Position numbers and translations under genes: made by a program. A DNA stretch of 64,000 nt, from positions 868,001 through 932,000 of the forward strand of contig JARGSG010000001.1 in assembly GCA_030374805.1 (NCBI GenBank). Direction: 5' to 3'. The notes beneath the pieces are model-generated. The model was not told where the DNA came from. It did no database searches and saw only the letters and a list, made by a program, of their open reading frames with translations. Shown piece after piece: positions 1 through 11,222 of this stretch. Positions within the stretch are counted from its first letter, which is position 1, and each line of letters begins with the position of its first letter. Source of the stretch: Gracilaria gracilis. Taxonomy: Eukaryota > Rhodophyta > Florideophyceae > Gracilariales > Gracilariaceae.

Positions 1-971
1 ACCAGCTGCGTACAATGTTGACGACCGTAGCGGTCCCGGAGGAGGTTTGAGTGTGTTTCCATTGATTGCTATATGATTCTGTGATATAGCTGGTTTCGTG
101 GGGCAGTGGGCACTTTCGGGCATCGTGGGAGCTGGAAACTTCCGGGCTTCACAGTGTTGGCTTCAGTCGCAGGGAGCTGAGCCAGAACGGACGAGTTTGA
201 AAATATTGACTTTCTCGTTCTCTGTATCGCTCTCTGATGAAAACCAGAATCTCTTCTTTCCGTGAGTGGGAGCTGTTGATGGAAAGCGAAATAGCAAAAT
301 GGGTTTCCTGCTACGAATGAAGTCGTGTGTACACGAACCGTTGCTGTACGTGTACCTATCTACGAAGGAAGATATAACTTTCACAGAGCTGTGCAACGTA
401 TCTAATCGAATTGCCCGAACCTGTGCTTGTTCACCTTTCAGTCTGTGTGGACTCGACAGTGTGGAGTCCACACTGTGGACACTGCACGTGACCGCAGCCA
501 TGCTCCCAAAATCTCAGAAAATCTGAATGAACCAGCTGCGGCTCTTTGCAGTTTGGATTCCGCCGCATCTCCAAAGATCTTCCGAAGATCTTCAAGCGAG
601 CACAACAGCCGAGCGTGGAAGCCTTGTATAAGACAGTTGGCAAGCAGACGGAAAGCGCTTACCTTGATGAGCGTATGCATTAGAGGCAGAGAAAGAGAGA
701 GAGGGGGGATGATTTCAAGCCGCTCTTATAAATCGCAGGGAATGCTCCAATAAAGCATCACTCCTGCAAGAAGAAAGGAAGGGGCGCCGGGAAATGAACC
801 CAGATGATGTGAATTAATGCCACGCTTCGGGACGAAATCTACCCAGATGTACTGATCCGCCTCGACGACAGACGCCGCACAGCTTAAGGACCCTCTTTAC
901 CAAGTCAAATGCTAAGTGGTTTTCTGACTGGAACATGTCTGACGGAAAGGGTTCTCAATGGGTACGATGGG
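1..971. other. intergenic region, no supported gene
   Basis: I see only short overlapping open frames with no recognisable domain. A possible polyadenylation signal AATAAA lies at 749-754 and a TATA-like stretch at 727-733, so the left part may hold the 3' end of a gene outside the window. This region also contains the 3' flank of the minus-strand dioxygenase gene that follows. Confidence 0.5.
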
Positions 972-2756
972 TCATGTGTTCGCGAACGCCCCGCTCAAGT
1001 ACCCATGCAAGCCGCATGGAACCGCGACGGGCAGCTCCGCCCTGGCGATCTCAACAAACTCGCGCGCATCTAAAACCAGCAACATGGAGCTGCGCTTCAC
1101 CGTATCTAAGGCCAGCACAACCAAACAGCCGTCATCCTCGGCGCGTCCAGCGGGGTCCTTCACGAACTTCATCTCCCCCAGAATGCAGCCCGGTATTCCA
1201 AACGTCCGACACTCTCCAGTACGCATGTCGAACTTCTGCAACAATCCAGCCATGACGCCCTGCTCGTTCTTAGTCAAGTAGAGGTAGCGGTAATCCCTTT
1301 TCGAGTCAGAGACGACAGGGAAGTCGCCCGTTTCTGTCAGCAACATTTTGCTGCGCGAGGGCGTGGGCGACGAAGACATATCATGTTGCATGCGGCTGAC
1401 GTCGGGTAGCACGAATCGCGTGATAGCCGAGTTGGGTAGGTTCCTCTTTCCCTTGACGTCCTCCATGTCGAACGACGCCATCTCCTTAGCGTTCATCGAG
1501 CAGCACCAGTCCAGCACAAGATCATTACCATTCTCGAACGCGGCGATGCTGTGCATGGCGGAAAACGTCTCATGTGAGTATGTGCGCACGACGCCGCCTT
1601 TCTTCCGCGAGACAACGACGAACTTGACGTTCTCATCGTCCACCACCTCGACTGCATTGCCAATTGAAAGTGACACTAAGAACGGCACAAATTTGATGCG
1701 CATTGGAGCCAGAGTGACGACGATATAATTGTCTGTGAGACTTGCCGAGTGCATATAATACGCGCGATCCCGGATGGTTGCCACAATGTACGTCTCACCC
1801 GTTTTCTTTGTGCAGAACACCTGATACTTCGTAACGCCCGGCTTGTACGACCAAACCACATTGAAATAATCACCAGTCGCCGGGTCCGTCATGCCATGCC
1901 CCATGCTAGCCGCACCATCCAACTGCGGGTGCAGCTCAGAGAAGCGGAACTGCTTCAACGGTGCCAGCGTCCTCGGGCAAACCGGCTGCGCGCCCGCCAC
2001 GTCCGTACGCGAGCACAGTCCCCTGCCTGGAATATCTTCCAACCCAACCACATAGTTGGTGTACGGCAGACTAATCTCGCTGTCAATAGCGGGCGGACGC
2101 CATTGAAGCAGCTGCTGCCATAGCGGGGCAGAATCCGTATTCGTTCGAAAGTTGCGGTAAATCCATCCTGGTGTGCTTCGAATGGCGTCCAACAGTCGCG
2201 TTCTATTCACACGCGAATGGAACGTAACTTGATTATCCGGTGCGTTGAAATGAAACGCTGCAATCATACTCACTGCATCGAAAAAATGCTGCGCCCGCCA
2301 TAGCTGTCCGTCCGCATGACGCTCCTCAAAGCGTGCGGGTCCGACTCGGTAATACGTGCGCCCATGCAAATAGTGTGGTAACCGACCAGTCACTTCAACG
2401 ATTTGCGGAGAGGGTGATTCTTCGAAATTGGTGAACGCGACGCTCGGGTCTGTGTCGTCGTGCAGATTCGGCAATGGCAATGACACATCTTCAGAAAGCA
2501 CGGCGGGGATTTCTGAAGGATTGATGCGGCGCGAGTCGGGCCTGCTGGCCAACATACGTGTTGGGGCGCCCGACGTGAGCGGCTTTTGGCGTTTGAGGCG
2601 AGCATTGGTAAGGACGGAGAACGGAGATGAAACCCAGCAACAGCAAAGCGCCACGGCAGCGGTGCCGACCGCGGCGCTGGGGTAAGAGTGTGGACTTCCG
2701 CCCATCGTAGCGGGGTCGGACGGTGAGGAAGCGTAACTTCGTTGAGGAAGAATCAT
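972..2756 (-). CDS. carotenoid cleavage dioxygenase (carotenoid oxygenase family)
   Basis: Intronless frame of 594 aa, a normal length for the family of non-haem Fe(II) enzymes that cleave carotenoid double bonds into apocarotenoids. The four iron-ligand histidines can be placed: about His287 (GHGMTDP), His336 (MHSASLTDNY), His402 (MHSIAAFENG) and His584 (CGLHGYL near the C terminus). The second-shell Glu after the third His is present (AAFENG); after the second His an Asp stands where Glu is usual. Residues 30-50 are hydrophobic and Ser/Cys-rich and the first 75 residues are poorly conserved in style, consistent with a targeting leader or membrane-associating segment, possibly plastid. Substrate and cleavage position cannot be told from sequence. 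The family call is strong; the start could also be the internal Met18. Confidence 0.88.
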   Translation of the reverse strand: MILPQRSYASSPSDPATMGGSPHSYPSAAVGTAAVALCCCWVSSPFSVLTNARLKRQKPLTSGAPTRMLASRPDSRRINPSEIPAVLSEDVSLPLPNLHDDTDPSVAFTNFEESPSPQIVEVTGRLPHYLHGRTYYRVGPARFEERHADGQLWRAQHFFDAVSMIAAFHFNAPDNQVTFHSRVNRTRLLDAIRSTPGWIYRNFRTNTDSAPLWQQLLQWRPPAIDSEISLPYTNYVVGLEDIPGRGLCSRTDVAGAQPVCPRTLAPLKQFRFSELHPQLDGAASMGHGMTDPATGDYFNVVWSYKPGVTKYQVFCTKKTGETYIVATIRDRAYYMHSASLTDNYIVVTLAPMRIKFVPFLVSLSIGNAVEVVDDENVKFVVVSRKKGGVVRTYSHETFSAMHSIAAFENGNDLVLDWCCSMNAKEMASFDMEDVKGKRNLPNSAITRFVLPDVSRMQHDMSSSPTPSRSKMLLTETGDFPVVSDSKRDYRYLYLTKNEQGVMAGLLQKFDMRTGECRTFGIPGCILGEMKFVKDPAGRAEDDGCLVVLALDTVKRSSMLLVLDAREFVEIARAELPVAVPCGLHGYLSGAFANT

Positions 2757-2910
2757 TGTGCCAAGGCTCTAGGCTACGCGACTACGCCGTTCACCCTACA
2801 ATGTGATTCAAGTCCCAATAGTGCCAGTGGTTAGCACTGTGAAAGTAATCATCCGCCTTCTCCGGCTCACCGCAAGCGAGCAAAGGGAAGGTCGCCGTCA
2901 CAGAGTATTC

Positions 2911-3115
2911 CAGCCCTGAGTCCGCAATTCGACATAGGTGGTAGCGTTATATATTTCATACCCGTCGCTTCCCGAGATATATCACTTAATCTGGAGGCGA
3001 AATCGTGGCGTCATCCAGCCCTGAGTCAGCAATTGGACATAGGTGGTATCTATTTCATACCCGTCGCTTCCAGAGAGATATTACTTGCTCTGGAGGCGAA
3101 ATCGTGGCTTCATCC
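2911..3115. repeat. tandem duplication of a roughly 100-bp unit
   Basis: Copy 1 is 2911-3015 and copy 2 is 3016-3115. Both begin CAGCCCTGAGTC and both contain GACATAGGTGGTA, TTTCATACCCGTCGCTTCC and CTGGAGGCGAAATCGTGG. The beginning of a third copy (CAGCCCTGGGTGAG) follows the hairpin at 3098-3136, so the array seems to end in an inverted piece of itself. Confidence 0.85.
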
Positions 3116-3136
3116 GCTGGATGAAGCCACGATTTC
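3098..3136. repeat. perfect 18-bp hairpin with GCT loop
   Basis: The arm GAAATCGTGGCTTCATCC (3098-3115) is followed by GCT and then by its exact reverse complement (3119-3136). The left arm is also the end of the second tandem unit, so the right arm is a short inverted copy of the repeat. Confidence 0.9.
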
Positions 3137-3744
3137 AGCCCTGGGTGAGGCCCCTCTGAGCAAGGGACGTTTGATATCTACCGAAGGTACTGTGCGTCGA
3201 ATTTCCTCCTCCCCTTCCAGGAGGATATCGCCTGCTTGATGCGAGAAGACTTCTTGCATGAGATAAAAATCGGCTGATGGGCCGCGGTGATTGGCGGCTC
3301 CAAAGCTTACGGATAGTGGGAACGAATCAGCGCCGTGTATTTTGCAGTTGCAACGAGCGCGTCATACGAAAGTGTTTATCTGGGCCATTCGTTTCAAACA
3401 CGGACCTTAAGAACGGGCCTGAGAAGCAAAAAGCCTACCTTCTCCTGCACCTCAAATCATCACCCATATTTCGTGTGTGCTGCGCTCTCGCCTTGCATGA
3501 GGCCGACGCATGTCAACACCAACGACACAAGAATCACGCGTGTTAAAAGAATTGGATTTCGAGGCACGCGGAAAAGGCTTTATTTGCAGGGTCAAGCGCA
3601 TCAGCTCCACCGCTCGTCGCTGCCGAGAACGCTCACGGCCGACTCCGCGCCTCGTGGAGCCGTGCGCTTAACCGCTTTGCAACTACAGCCGCCGCCGCGG
3701 CCTCTCTTCGCTTTTTCTCTCTTCGCCCGGCCACCTTCGCGCCC

Positions 3745-3876
3745 CACGCAGGTACCTTGCGTTCGCCTCTCCAGTGAGCGCACTTGTCGGCTTTCTCAAA
3801 TTACTTGACGCACGCAAATACCTCGCGTTCGCGTCTCCAGGAGCGCACTTGCCGGCCCTCATAAACTACTTTACAC
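3745..3876. repeat. tandem duplication of a 66-bp unit
   Basis: Copies 3745-3810 and 3811-3876 share, in order, CACGCA, TACCT.GCGTTCGC.TCTCCAG, GAGCGCACTTG and CGGC. They differ by scattered substitutions, so the duplication is not recent. Confidence 0.7.
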
Positions 3877-4971
3877 ACCCTCCCCCGTCCCCTTTCACAG
3901 CCAGTTACACAGGAAACATAATCAACCACCAGGTTTCCCCGTCAAAAGCTATGCGTTTGCCTGCGTAAGCCACACAGCGCCCTCTGCACAACAAAATCCC
4001 ACTTTTTCCTCGTTTCTTCCCCCCGTTTCCAAGTTTCAGTAACTACTTTCCACCCCGTTGCCCCATGGTGTCTGCAGACACAAAATTTGACTCACCGCCA
4101 ACATCACACAAAGCCGCAACACGACAAGCACTGTGTACACCAAATATGTCGAACACACAGCAGGCGTCGTTGGCCCACCTACTGTCAAAACGCAACGTCT
4201 TGAGCTTTCTCTATCTCTCGAAGCAAAAGGCACGTGCGCCACTTGCGGCAACGCGTCGCTCTCGCACACCAACAAAAACTTGGCAAGTAATGCCTAAGGC
4301 CGTCGCACATCCAGCTTTCCGTGCGTCAAGGGTCAAACTATGTCGACCAAATGGGCCGTTTCGGCTCCTTTAAATGTAACAAGAAGCCAAAATTTCTGCC
4401 TCACGAGAAACCTACATTGCCCGTCCGCTCTTATAAGGAATTTACGGATCAAGACTCTTCGCTCAATTGAACAAAGTGGCAACTTGTTGCCCACACTCAG
4501 TTCAAAATAGCGCATTCCAATTTTTGGAGATGAACTTTTGAACATCGGAAGCCAAACATAAATCCTCACCGGGCCACACCCTACGCAGTTCCTCAACATA
4601 CTTCAATCAGTCCGTCTATTTCACAATTTGTGGCTCACTGTAACCAGCTCTCTGCCACCGTACTGAAAAATCGTATAAACCTATACGGTCATGCACAACA
4701 GGCGGTCGTCCAACTCAAACACAACAACTCTATGAAGAATGATTTGCTGTTAGTCACTGTGATAGGAGTTTCGCGATCAACTGACATTCATCAACGGCTA
4801 TAATGTCTCACACCTATCACGTTTCGGATCAATCCAGATCCACAACCATACCAGTATATCTACCGCACAGCATAACAAATCCTCGGCCTACAATACACCA
4901 TATCCAACTCGTAGTAAGGAATCCGCACACCACAGAAATTTCAGAATCTCACATCTCTCGTGAAAGCCAAA

Positions 4972-6155
4972 ATGGACCAAGACGCCTCTCTCGATATTGT
5001 GAACTGCAGTATTGCAGACCTCATCACTGCAACCGACAGTCGTATAACTCAAGCGTTTCAAGAACGGAACCATTCCCTCATGCCTGCGAGCCCGTCACGA
5101 AACGACATACTGCTCGCCGCAATACAGATACGCGATGCCGCGCATCACAGCGTTCATCTCCGCACGCCGGAAACCGCAATGAACCGTCTTCTCTCCCTCA
5201 CCATAGAAGAGATCACCACCCAATCCTCTGCAAACCCAGCAGGCCTTAAAGACGTAATGATCTGCGCCCACTCTTTCGACCCCCATCTTCCCGAACCGCC
5301 GCCTTCCATGGATCCATCCGTGCTAGCCTCCGCCATAATGGTTTGGAAGTTGAAATCCCTCGAACACCTCCAAAACGCGGCGCCAACTGCAGCTGTTCCA
5401 ATTGACGACGCGCGCCCCCCCCCCCCCCTCTCCCCCACCCTCTCAACCTTGAAACCCTTCTAACTAACAAACCCACCCACAACCAACCTGTTTTCTCTGT
5501 CCCAAACGAGGGCGCGGCGCCGCCGCACAAGAAAGCCAAGACGGCAATGTCGGTGGGCGGAGTAGTATTTGTGGACGAGAACGGGAAACGTACACCGAAC
5601 TATCCGAGCCGTCTGGGTCCACACCCCAACAAATCAGACATCAATCCACCGCTCTGCGTGACAGAGCTTCTGGGAAGCAGGCTGCTTCGCGGCCTAATAC
5701 AAAAAGGCCGTTGTCTCGAATCTACGGCAGCGGAGGTCAACTGGCATCGCGGTCAAAGAGGAGAACTCCTCGCGGCAGAGTCGGAAGCCTACTTCCTCGC
5801 TCGAATTCTCCATCACGGACTGCAGGACTTCGAACTCATGGAGACAGCCCTCAAACAGTGTTCATGGATGGAGATCGCTATCCGCCGACTGTACGCCTTG
5901 ATCTACGTAGAAAATGCCATGAAGACAATGAACGCAACCAGATCGACAGCATGGACAGCCGCTACTCCCATATTGGAGTCCAATCCCGGGGCTCCCGCCC
6001 TATTACCAGAGTTCGACAGCTCCCTCGCACGGGCATTGGCAATGAACGCCAAGGCTCAGAACGCATTCAAAACAATGAAGAACGTCCAATCCAAACCCAA
6101 TCACATTCAACGTCGCGATCGCTACGACCCCCCGAAGGACCACCGCCGCAAGTAG
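4972..6155 (+). pseudogene. DIRS-like gag, frameshifted at a C14 run
   Basis: From the ATG at 4972 the frame runs to a stop near 5463. The same protein seems to continue in another frame that is open from at least 5450 to 6155: it passes through a Lys-rich PPHKKAKT segment typical of DIRS gag proteins and ends basic (RRDRYDPPKDHRRK). The switch coincides with a run of fourteen C at 5415-5428, whose expansion or contraction would explain it. Gag would coat the RNA intermediate. The assignment rests on position and composition, as gag sequences are poorly conserved. Confidence 0.6.
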
Positions 6156-6304
6156 ATCCCCCGCACCTTACCAGAACGACACCCGGCCGCATCTTACAAC
6201 GACCTAAGTACCCCGGTACAAGCCCCAAACTATTTCCCCTCCCCGTCTCCCATTCCCTTACACTCTCTCCCCCGACCGTTGCTGCTATACTATCTTTGAA
6301 CGAT

Positions 6305-8418
6305 ATGTATACGGCAACAAAAAGCTTCAATGGGAACCACCCAATCATGGCCACAGCTCGAAGCACAGATTCAACCCATCACGCCACCGCCTCTCAGATG
6401 ACCTGCATAGAATCCATCCAACAACGAATTCAAGCCCACCTCCCCACTCACAATGCAGATACATTCCTGCCACTTTCTCTAACGAATGACCACGAGGAAC
6501 ACCAACTGATGGCCATAAGACAAGCATTCAATTCCGATGTCCTGCTTCCCCCAAAAGAACGCGGAGACTTCGCATACATCAACCCGAAACAAGTCGACCT
6601 CCCAGAAGCGCCGGCATCGGAAGTTCCACGACGATGGGAGCAGCACCTTCCCAGCCCGTCTCGAAAACTCTTCACGGTTCCTCAAGTCACGTCATTCGTG
6701 CTCCCTCTGAAGAAGGCATCCATCAAAACATCGTCATCATCAGCACGCCTGTGCTGCGTGAAAGGGGGGTATACGCATCTTCTTCGACGTCTAGACCAAT
6801 CCGGACTTCTCTCCTGGTCCCATATTCCATCGGAGAGTCACGAAGAGAAACGTCTCTCAGACTATATCACGATGACTCTTTTTGCCGTAACCAAAACCCA
6901 AGACACGCAGCGCCTCATCAGCTGGCCTGTTCACCAAAATCTTCTCATGCCTGACCCTCCCTACACGCCCCTTCCAACCCCCGACCTTTTCAGGAATGTC
7001 ACTCAAACCTCCGCCCCCCTCGCCTCCATTTTCCTGGACATAGCGAATATGTTTCACAACATTCGCCTCCCAGAGTGGCTTTCGCGTCTTTTCACACTGC
7101 CGCCCGTTCACTATGGAAACCTACCGGGCTACCTCCAGAGAAAAATCCAGAACACTCTACCCCACCGACCAAAGCAAAAACACCTGGTTCGCCCGATGCA
7201 ACGCACACTACCAATGGGTTTCAAATGGGCCGTCCACATATCTCACCACTTCGTCTCTTCCGCCATTCGTGAAGCATATCAATCTCTCCATCTCCGACTC
7301 CCAATCTCTACAACGATTCCCCACTCGCTTCCCGTCCTCACTCCGTCAAGCCTGCCTCATGTACTAACAAAGGGCTACGTACTACTCCTTCACATAATCG
7401 ATGATGTTAACGTTATCTTCGCGGGATGGGAAGCACAATTGATAGACATGCTTCACGAGGAAATTCTGAGATCTATGGCCAATCGCCAGCTACCCATCAA
7501 ATGGTCAAAATCCTCAGTCATAGGACAACCAGAGCGCACAAAGATCACCTTCATAGGCTGGGAGTGGGACCTTAAAGCCGGCCGCATTGCCGCATCCCCA
7601 GCCAAGCTGCACCTAGTGTCTCAAGGCTTGAAACACACTGCAAGCGCTTTGGAAAACGCCCAACAACTGCCTCTTAATCTCAATGCAGTGAAATGCATCC
7701 AGAGCGTCGTTGGAAAGGCGACGTGGCTCACCCCTGGAAACAGGCCGCTGCTGTCGCTGCTTTTCGACACTTTTCGCCTTCTCTCCCAGCGCTACGGCGC
7801 TAACTACTTGCTCTCGCGCACGGCAAACGAGCTCAAGCTTCTCGACCATTTGCTTCCCCTCTCCCGCTTCTCGCTTCGCACGCCATGGACCTCAACCGTC
7901 ATCGCCTTTGACGCCTCAAAAAAGAAAGGCGCTGTGGTTTACACCTCCGTGCCGACGTCGCGCCTGGAGGAACTCTGGGCATCAGGAACACTTCCCGCGT
8001 CGAGCCAGTGTAGGGGAGAAAGTCAAACTGAGCACGATGAAGACAGCAACAAGAAATCAACCAGCCATGGAGGCATGAGAAACTGCGCGCTCGAGGCCTT
8101 CGTTCGGAGTTGCACCTGGAAGACCGCTTTCTCCCACGCATGGGAGCGCGACGAACATATATATATATATTAGAGAAGGAAACAGCAGTAATGGCAATCC
8201 GTTGGGCTATTTCACGCCAAATTACGAAAACAAGATTGGTATTGCTCTCCGACTCCGCCGTCGTCACTGGGGCCCTTAAAAAAGGGCGATCGTCGAGCAT
8301 GCCTCTGAATCGCTTCGCCAGGAAATTCGGTGCAGCATGCCTAGCAGCGGACATTCTCGCCATAGTGGCATATATCCACACATCGCAAAATCCAGCCGAC
8401 AAGCCTACCCGAAACTAG
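6305..8418 (+). pseudogene. DIRS-like reverse transcriptase - RNase H, frameshifted
   Basis: The frame is open from before 6155, overlapping gag, to 8173; ATG 6305 is the likely start. Reverse transcriptase motifs in order are FLDIANMFHNIRLP (motif A Asp), MGFKWAVHISHHF (motif B), IIDDVNVIF (motif C, Asp-Asp) and FIGWEWDL. RNase H begins IAFDASKKKGAVV. Its second half (LEKETAVMAIRW, LLSDSAVV, NPADKPTR) is in another frame and ends at 8418. The shift lies in an (AT)7 tract at 8157-8170, so slippage of the dinucleotide repeat explains it. Without a repair the RNase H is split and inactive. Confidence 0.85.
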
Positions 8419-8565
8419 CAGTATTCCAAAGCGTCTCACAGTCCTAGGCACAAAACTCTCCCCTGCCGCCGCTTTGCTCGGCCGCCTTCTCGACCGGCAA
8501 CCCGACGTAATCGCGAGGGGCATCGATGCCTCTCCACCGCAGCATGTACAATCCAAAATGCACTA

Positions 8566-9540
8566 GTGGCAATCACCCCTCCACCTAAAGTCCCGATGCC
8601 CGCCAATGATTTCTTTGCCGAACACCACCTCATCGCCCTTACTCTCAAGCCGCAAACCATCACAAGGTACTGTAAAGCTCTTGACAACTTTACCCCAAAA
8701 CACGGCAGCTGCTTCGCCAACCTCTACACTCTGGACTCAACCTTAGGGAACCACATTACAGCCTTACATTTAGAAGACCCAAGGACTGCTCGCAAACAGC
8801 AGATATCGAACCTTCTGTGCATGCTGTACATTGCAGATGCACGAACCAAGTTAGGCCTCCCTTTGGCACAGCGGAGTTTAAAGGGATGGAACAAGTGGCA
8901 TAAACCGAATCCATCAACCTCGTTAACAGAGGATATTGCTTATGCCGTGACCATGCAACTCCTCAATGAGAAACATTGTGAAGCAGCCTTATGTTTGATC
9001 ATCTCGTGAGCAGGGTATCTTTGAAACAGTGAGGCTCTTTCTCTGTCATTGGAAAACATCGCTCTTCCAGGAGACCCAAGAGTGGCTGCGCACGGACCGA
9101 AAACCGCTGGCATCGCAATCGTCGACGCAAAAACCGGACCTCTTCAGTTTTTTTGTATGAAAGATACCGGTTGCATTTCAATTCTCAGTTGTTACCTCCA
9201 AAAATTGCCGAGGGGAAGGAAAAATATCTTTAGCATTTCCTACGCAACGTACGCATTGCAAATGAAACAGGCTATACAAAAGTTAAATCTGTCTCATTTC
9301 AAATTTACTACGCATTCCGCACGTACTGGAGGGGCTCTTCATGATTTTATGAAAGGAAAATTTGCAAACGACATCGCGTTAATGGGTAGATGGAATTCTT
9401 TGAGCTCGTTGCGTCACTATCTCACCACCGGGAGGGCATGGCTGATAAAAATGAACATTGAGGAAGGAGATGCAGAACGCATCTCGCAGCTACGCACCAA
9501 ATTGGTGGCGATTGCTTCACGCTACCGCAGTCGTTGTTGA
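8566..9540 (+). pseudogene. DIRS-like tyrosine recombinase with two in-frame TGA codons
   Basis: One reading frame spans the whole block but is cut by TGA at 9007-9009 and 9022-9024. The C-terminal catalytic motifs are intact: THSARTGGA (HxxR), MGRW and SLRHYLTTG (nucleophile Tyr). The second TGA stands where family members have the first catalytic Arg (AGYL-stop-NSEALSL), so it is probably a CGA to TGA change. The block has no ATG at its start and was presumably expressed from an upstream start or by reinitiation. The enzyme would join the circular cDNA to the chromosome. Confidence 0.85.
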
Positions 9541-9746
9541 AGCCCGTCGCCCTCTTGCGAGGCGAGCGCAGTGAACGCGCGACACGTTTGCGGTTGGCGT
9601 TCTCTGGGCGCACTGTGGCGCAACCCGATGCGGTAGCTTGCACCAAATAAAATGCACGACCGTTCCGGCGAGGGCGCAACTCGCCGGCGGTCAAGTAGTG
9701 CACTTTACTACGACCCTCCGCGCGCCTACCACCACTGCGCGCTTCA
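9536..9746 (+). repeat. right-end repeat of the DIRS-like element, copy 1
   Basis: From the stop of the recombinase (GTTGAAGCCCGTCG) to CTGCGCGCTTCA this 211-bp block is nearly identical to 22138-22347. It contains an AATAAA (about 9646) and GC-rich short inverted stretches (GGCGAG.GCGCAACTCGCC). Downstream sequences of the two copies are unrelated, so the shared block marks the edge of the element. Confidence 0.8.
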
Positions 9747-11222
9747 TGGTAGCATTCGCTTGGGACTTGCTGCTTGCCTCCCTTCCGCCTCCGCGACAAC
9801 CCCATCTTCCCGATACGCCTTCCACCCTACTTCGCGATTTGCCACCTCTGCCGTCGCTACGCTCCACGATAACCCGATCCGCCTTCGCTCCCTTCATCTT
9901 GGCCCCCGCTTCGGCTTCACCCCTGTGTACCGCCGCCTGTCACACGCGCGATTCATATGCCGCCGTTCCTACTCTTCCGCGCGTGCGCTACGAGCAGAGG
10001 CGGGCAGACTTGGGTTCAGCCCTTGTTCTAGCCTACCCACACACAACCATCCCGTGTGTCTGGCACCTGCGCTGCGCGTTGCGTCAAACTGTTCTAGGCT
10101 GGTTGAACTGCGCTGCTGTGCTCTGTCGCACACTACCCATGGAACTGAACCGCGATTTGACCGCCTCATCTTCCTCCACTGTATGGCTACATTCTTACAA
10201 CCCATCGCATGCTCGCCGCTCAAACCTTCTACTCCAGCATTTTGTGACCAGCCCTGCGTTGTCTTGCGGCTGCACGGACGATCAAACCAACTACAGGGAA
10301 ATGTTAAGCGCCGATTTGCAAGGCTTGAAACCGGACTACTGACCTCAATGGCTGCACTACTACTTGGCAAACATGGGACTATTGTCAAAATCTTTATGTG
10401 AATCCTCTTGCAGCATGAAGTCAATCGTCTGGCGACGCAGTCTACCATTCCTTCCATCTTTTCTTAGTGACAAACCGCATGTTCTGTCCATGCCACTTTC
10501 GCAAACGGACTTGGAACTTTCTAGTATATATCTTCCGAGTTTGTTTGATGCGTTAGCCTGATGTATTCAAGCCCTCATACACTTCTGAATTTCAGGCTAC
10601 CGTCATTCAGGGTACTGTCTGGTCAATCTCATGTAACACCCTTATTGCGCGATAGCTGTCAGACTCCAAAAGTCGACAAACCTCACCGATGACCATTTGA
10701 TGTCATGAATGGCCAGGGGTTCGCCATTGATTACAAACAGAAACTACACAGTATTCTCGCTGATCATCACCGATCGGAAACTGCGCTCTCATCGTGGCCG
10801 TTCGCTTTCAACCACGCCAATCTTCGCAGCGCTTCGCATCACGCCTGTGCTATCTCTCTCTTTCTCTTTGGCTCTCACTCTTCGTTGCTTACTATTGTTT
10901 ACTGAAGTGAAGTACCCTCCGCTACGTGGGTGCGGGAAGTTCCTTCAAAAGGTCGGATCTTTGTGGTGCGTGGTTAGCTGCTTAATTGCGGGGACCTGTA
11001 CTGCATCGATCGCCTAGCTCCCTGGGTTGGGCTAGGGTCACCTCAAAGCTACAAACCAGAAGTTGAACAAGAAGTTGGAAAAGAAGTTAAGGAGGATCCC
11101 TTCACCCGTAGGGGACGGGCGAAGTTGAAGTTCAAAACGTTCCTACACTAGATCGCGGTATCCTTATCCCGTTTCAAGAAGGTTGATCTACTACATTCTA
11201 CCCCGCTTGCCCGTTCGCCAAC
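9747..11222. other. non-coding region between the DIRS-like and copia elements
   Basis: Several long overlapping open frames around 9650-10400 have no domain and look compositional. The right part (about 10560-11222) precedes the copia gag and may contain a leader or a diverged 5' LTR, but I could not find a sequence in it matching the region after the copia 3' end, so no LTR pair is claimed. Confidence 0.4.

Larger units (their letters stand above)
2757..4971. other. repeat-bearing non-coding region upstream of the DIRS-like element
   Basis: No gene is supported here. The first part holds a tandem duplication and a perfect hairpin (listed separately), and 3745-3876 holds a 66-bp tandem duplication. 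The later part (about 3900-4970) is C-rich on the plus strand and probably belongs to the leader of the DIRS-like element, whose left end I could not define because no inverted or split direct repeat matching the right end was seen. Confidence 0.4.
4972..9746 (+). mobile_element. DIRS-like tyrosine-recombinase retrotransposon, degenerate
   Basis: Three consecutive coding blocks in the order gag, reverse transcriptase plus RNase H, tyrosine recombinase identify a DIRS-group element, which inserts through a recombinase rather than a DDE integrase. All three blocks carry disabling changes: a poly-C frameshift in gag, an AT-repeat frameshift in RNase H, and two in-frame TGA codons in the recombinase. 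The right terminal 211 bp recur at 22138-22347. The left terminus is not defined, so the start given is that of the first coding block. Confidence 0.8.

Noticed and set aside
9007-9024. Programmed TGA readthrough in the tyrosine recombinase
   Set aside because: Two TGA codons five codons apart, one replacing the catalytic Arg, plus frame breaks in the other genes of the element, point to decay.
9652-10401. 249-aa and 234-aa open frames after the DIRS-like element
   Set aside because: They begin inside the terminal repeat, overlap each other in different frames, and show no conserved features.
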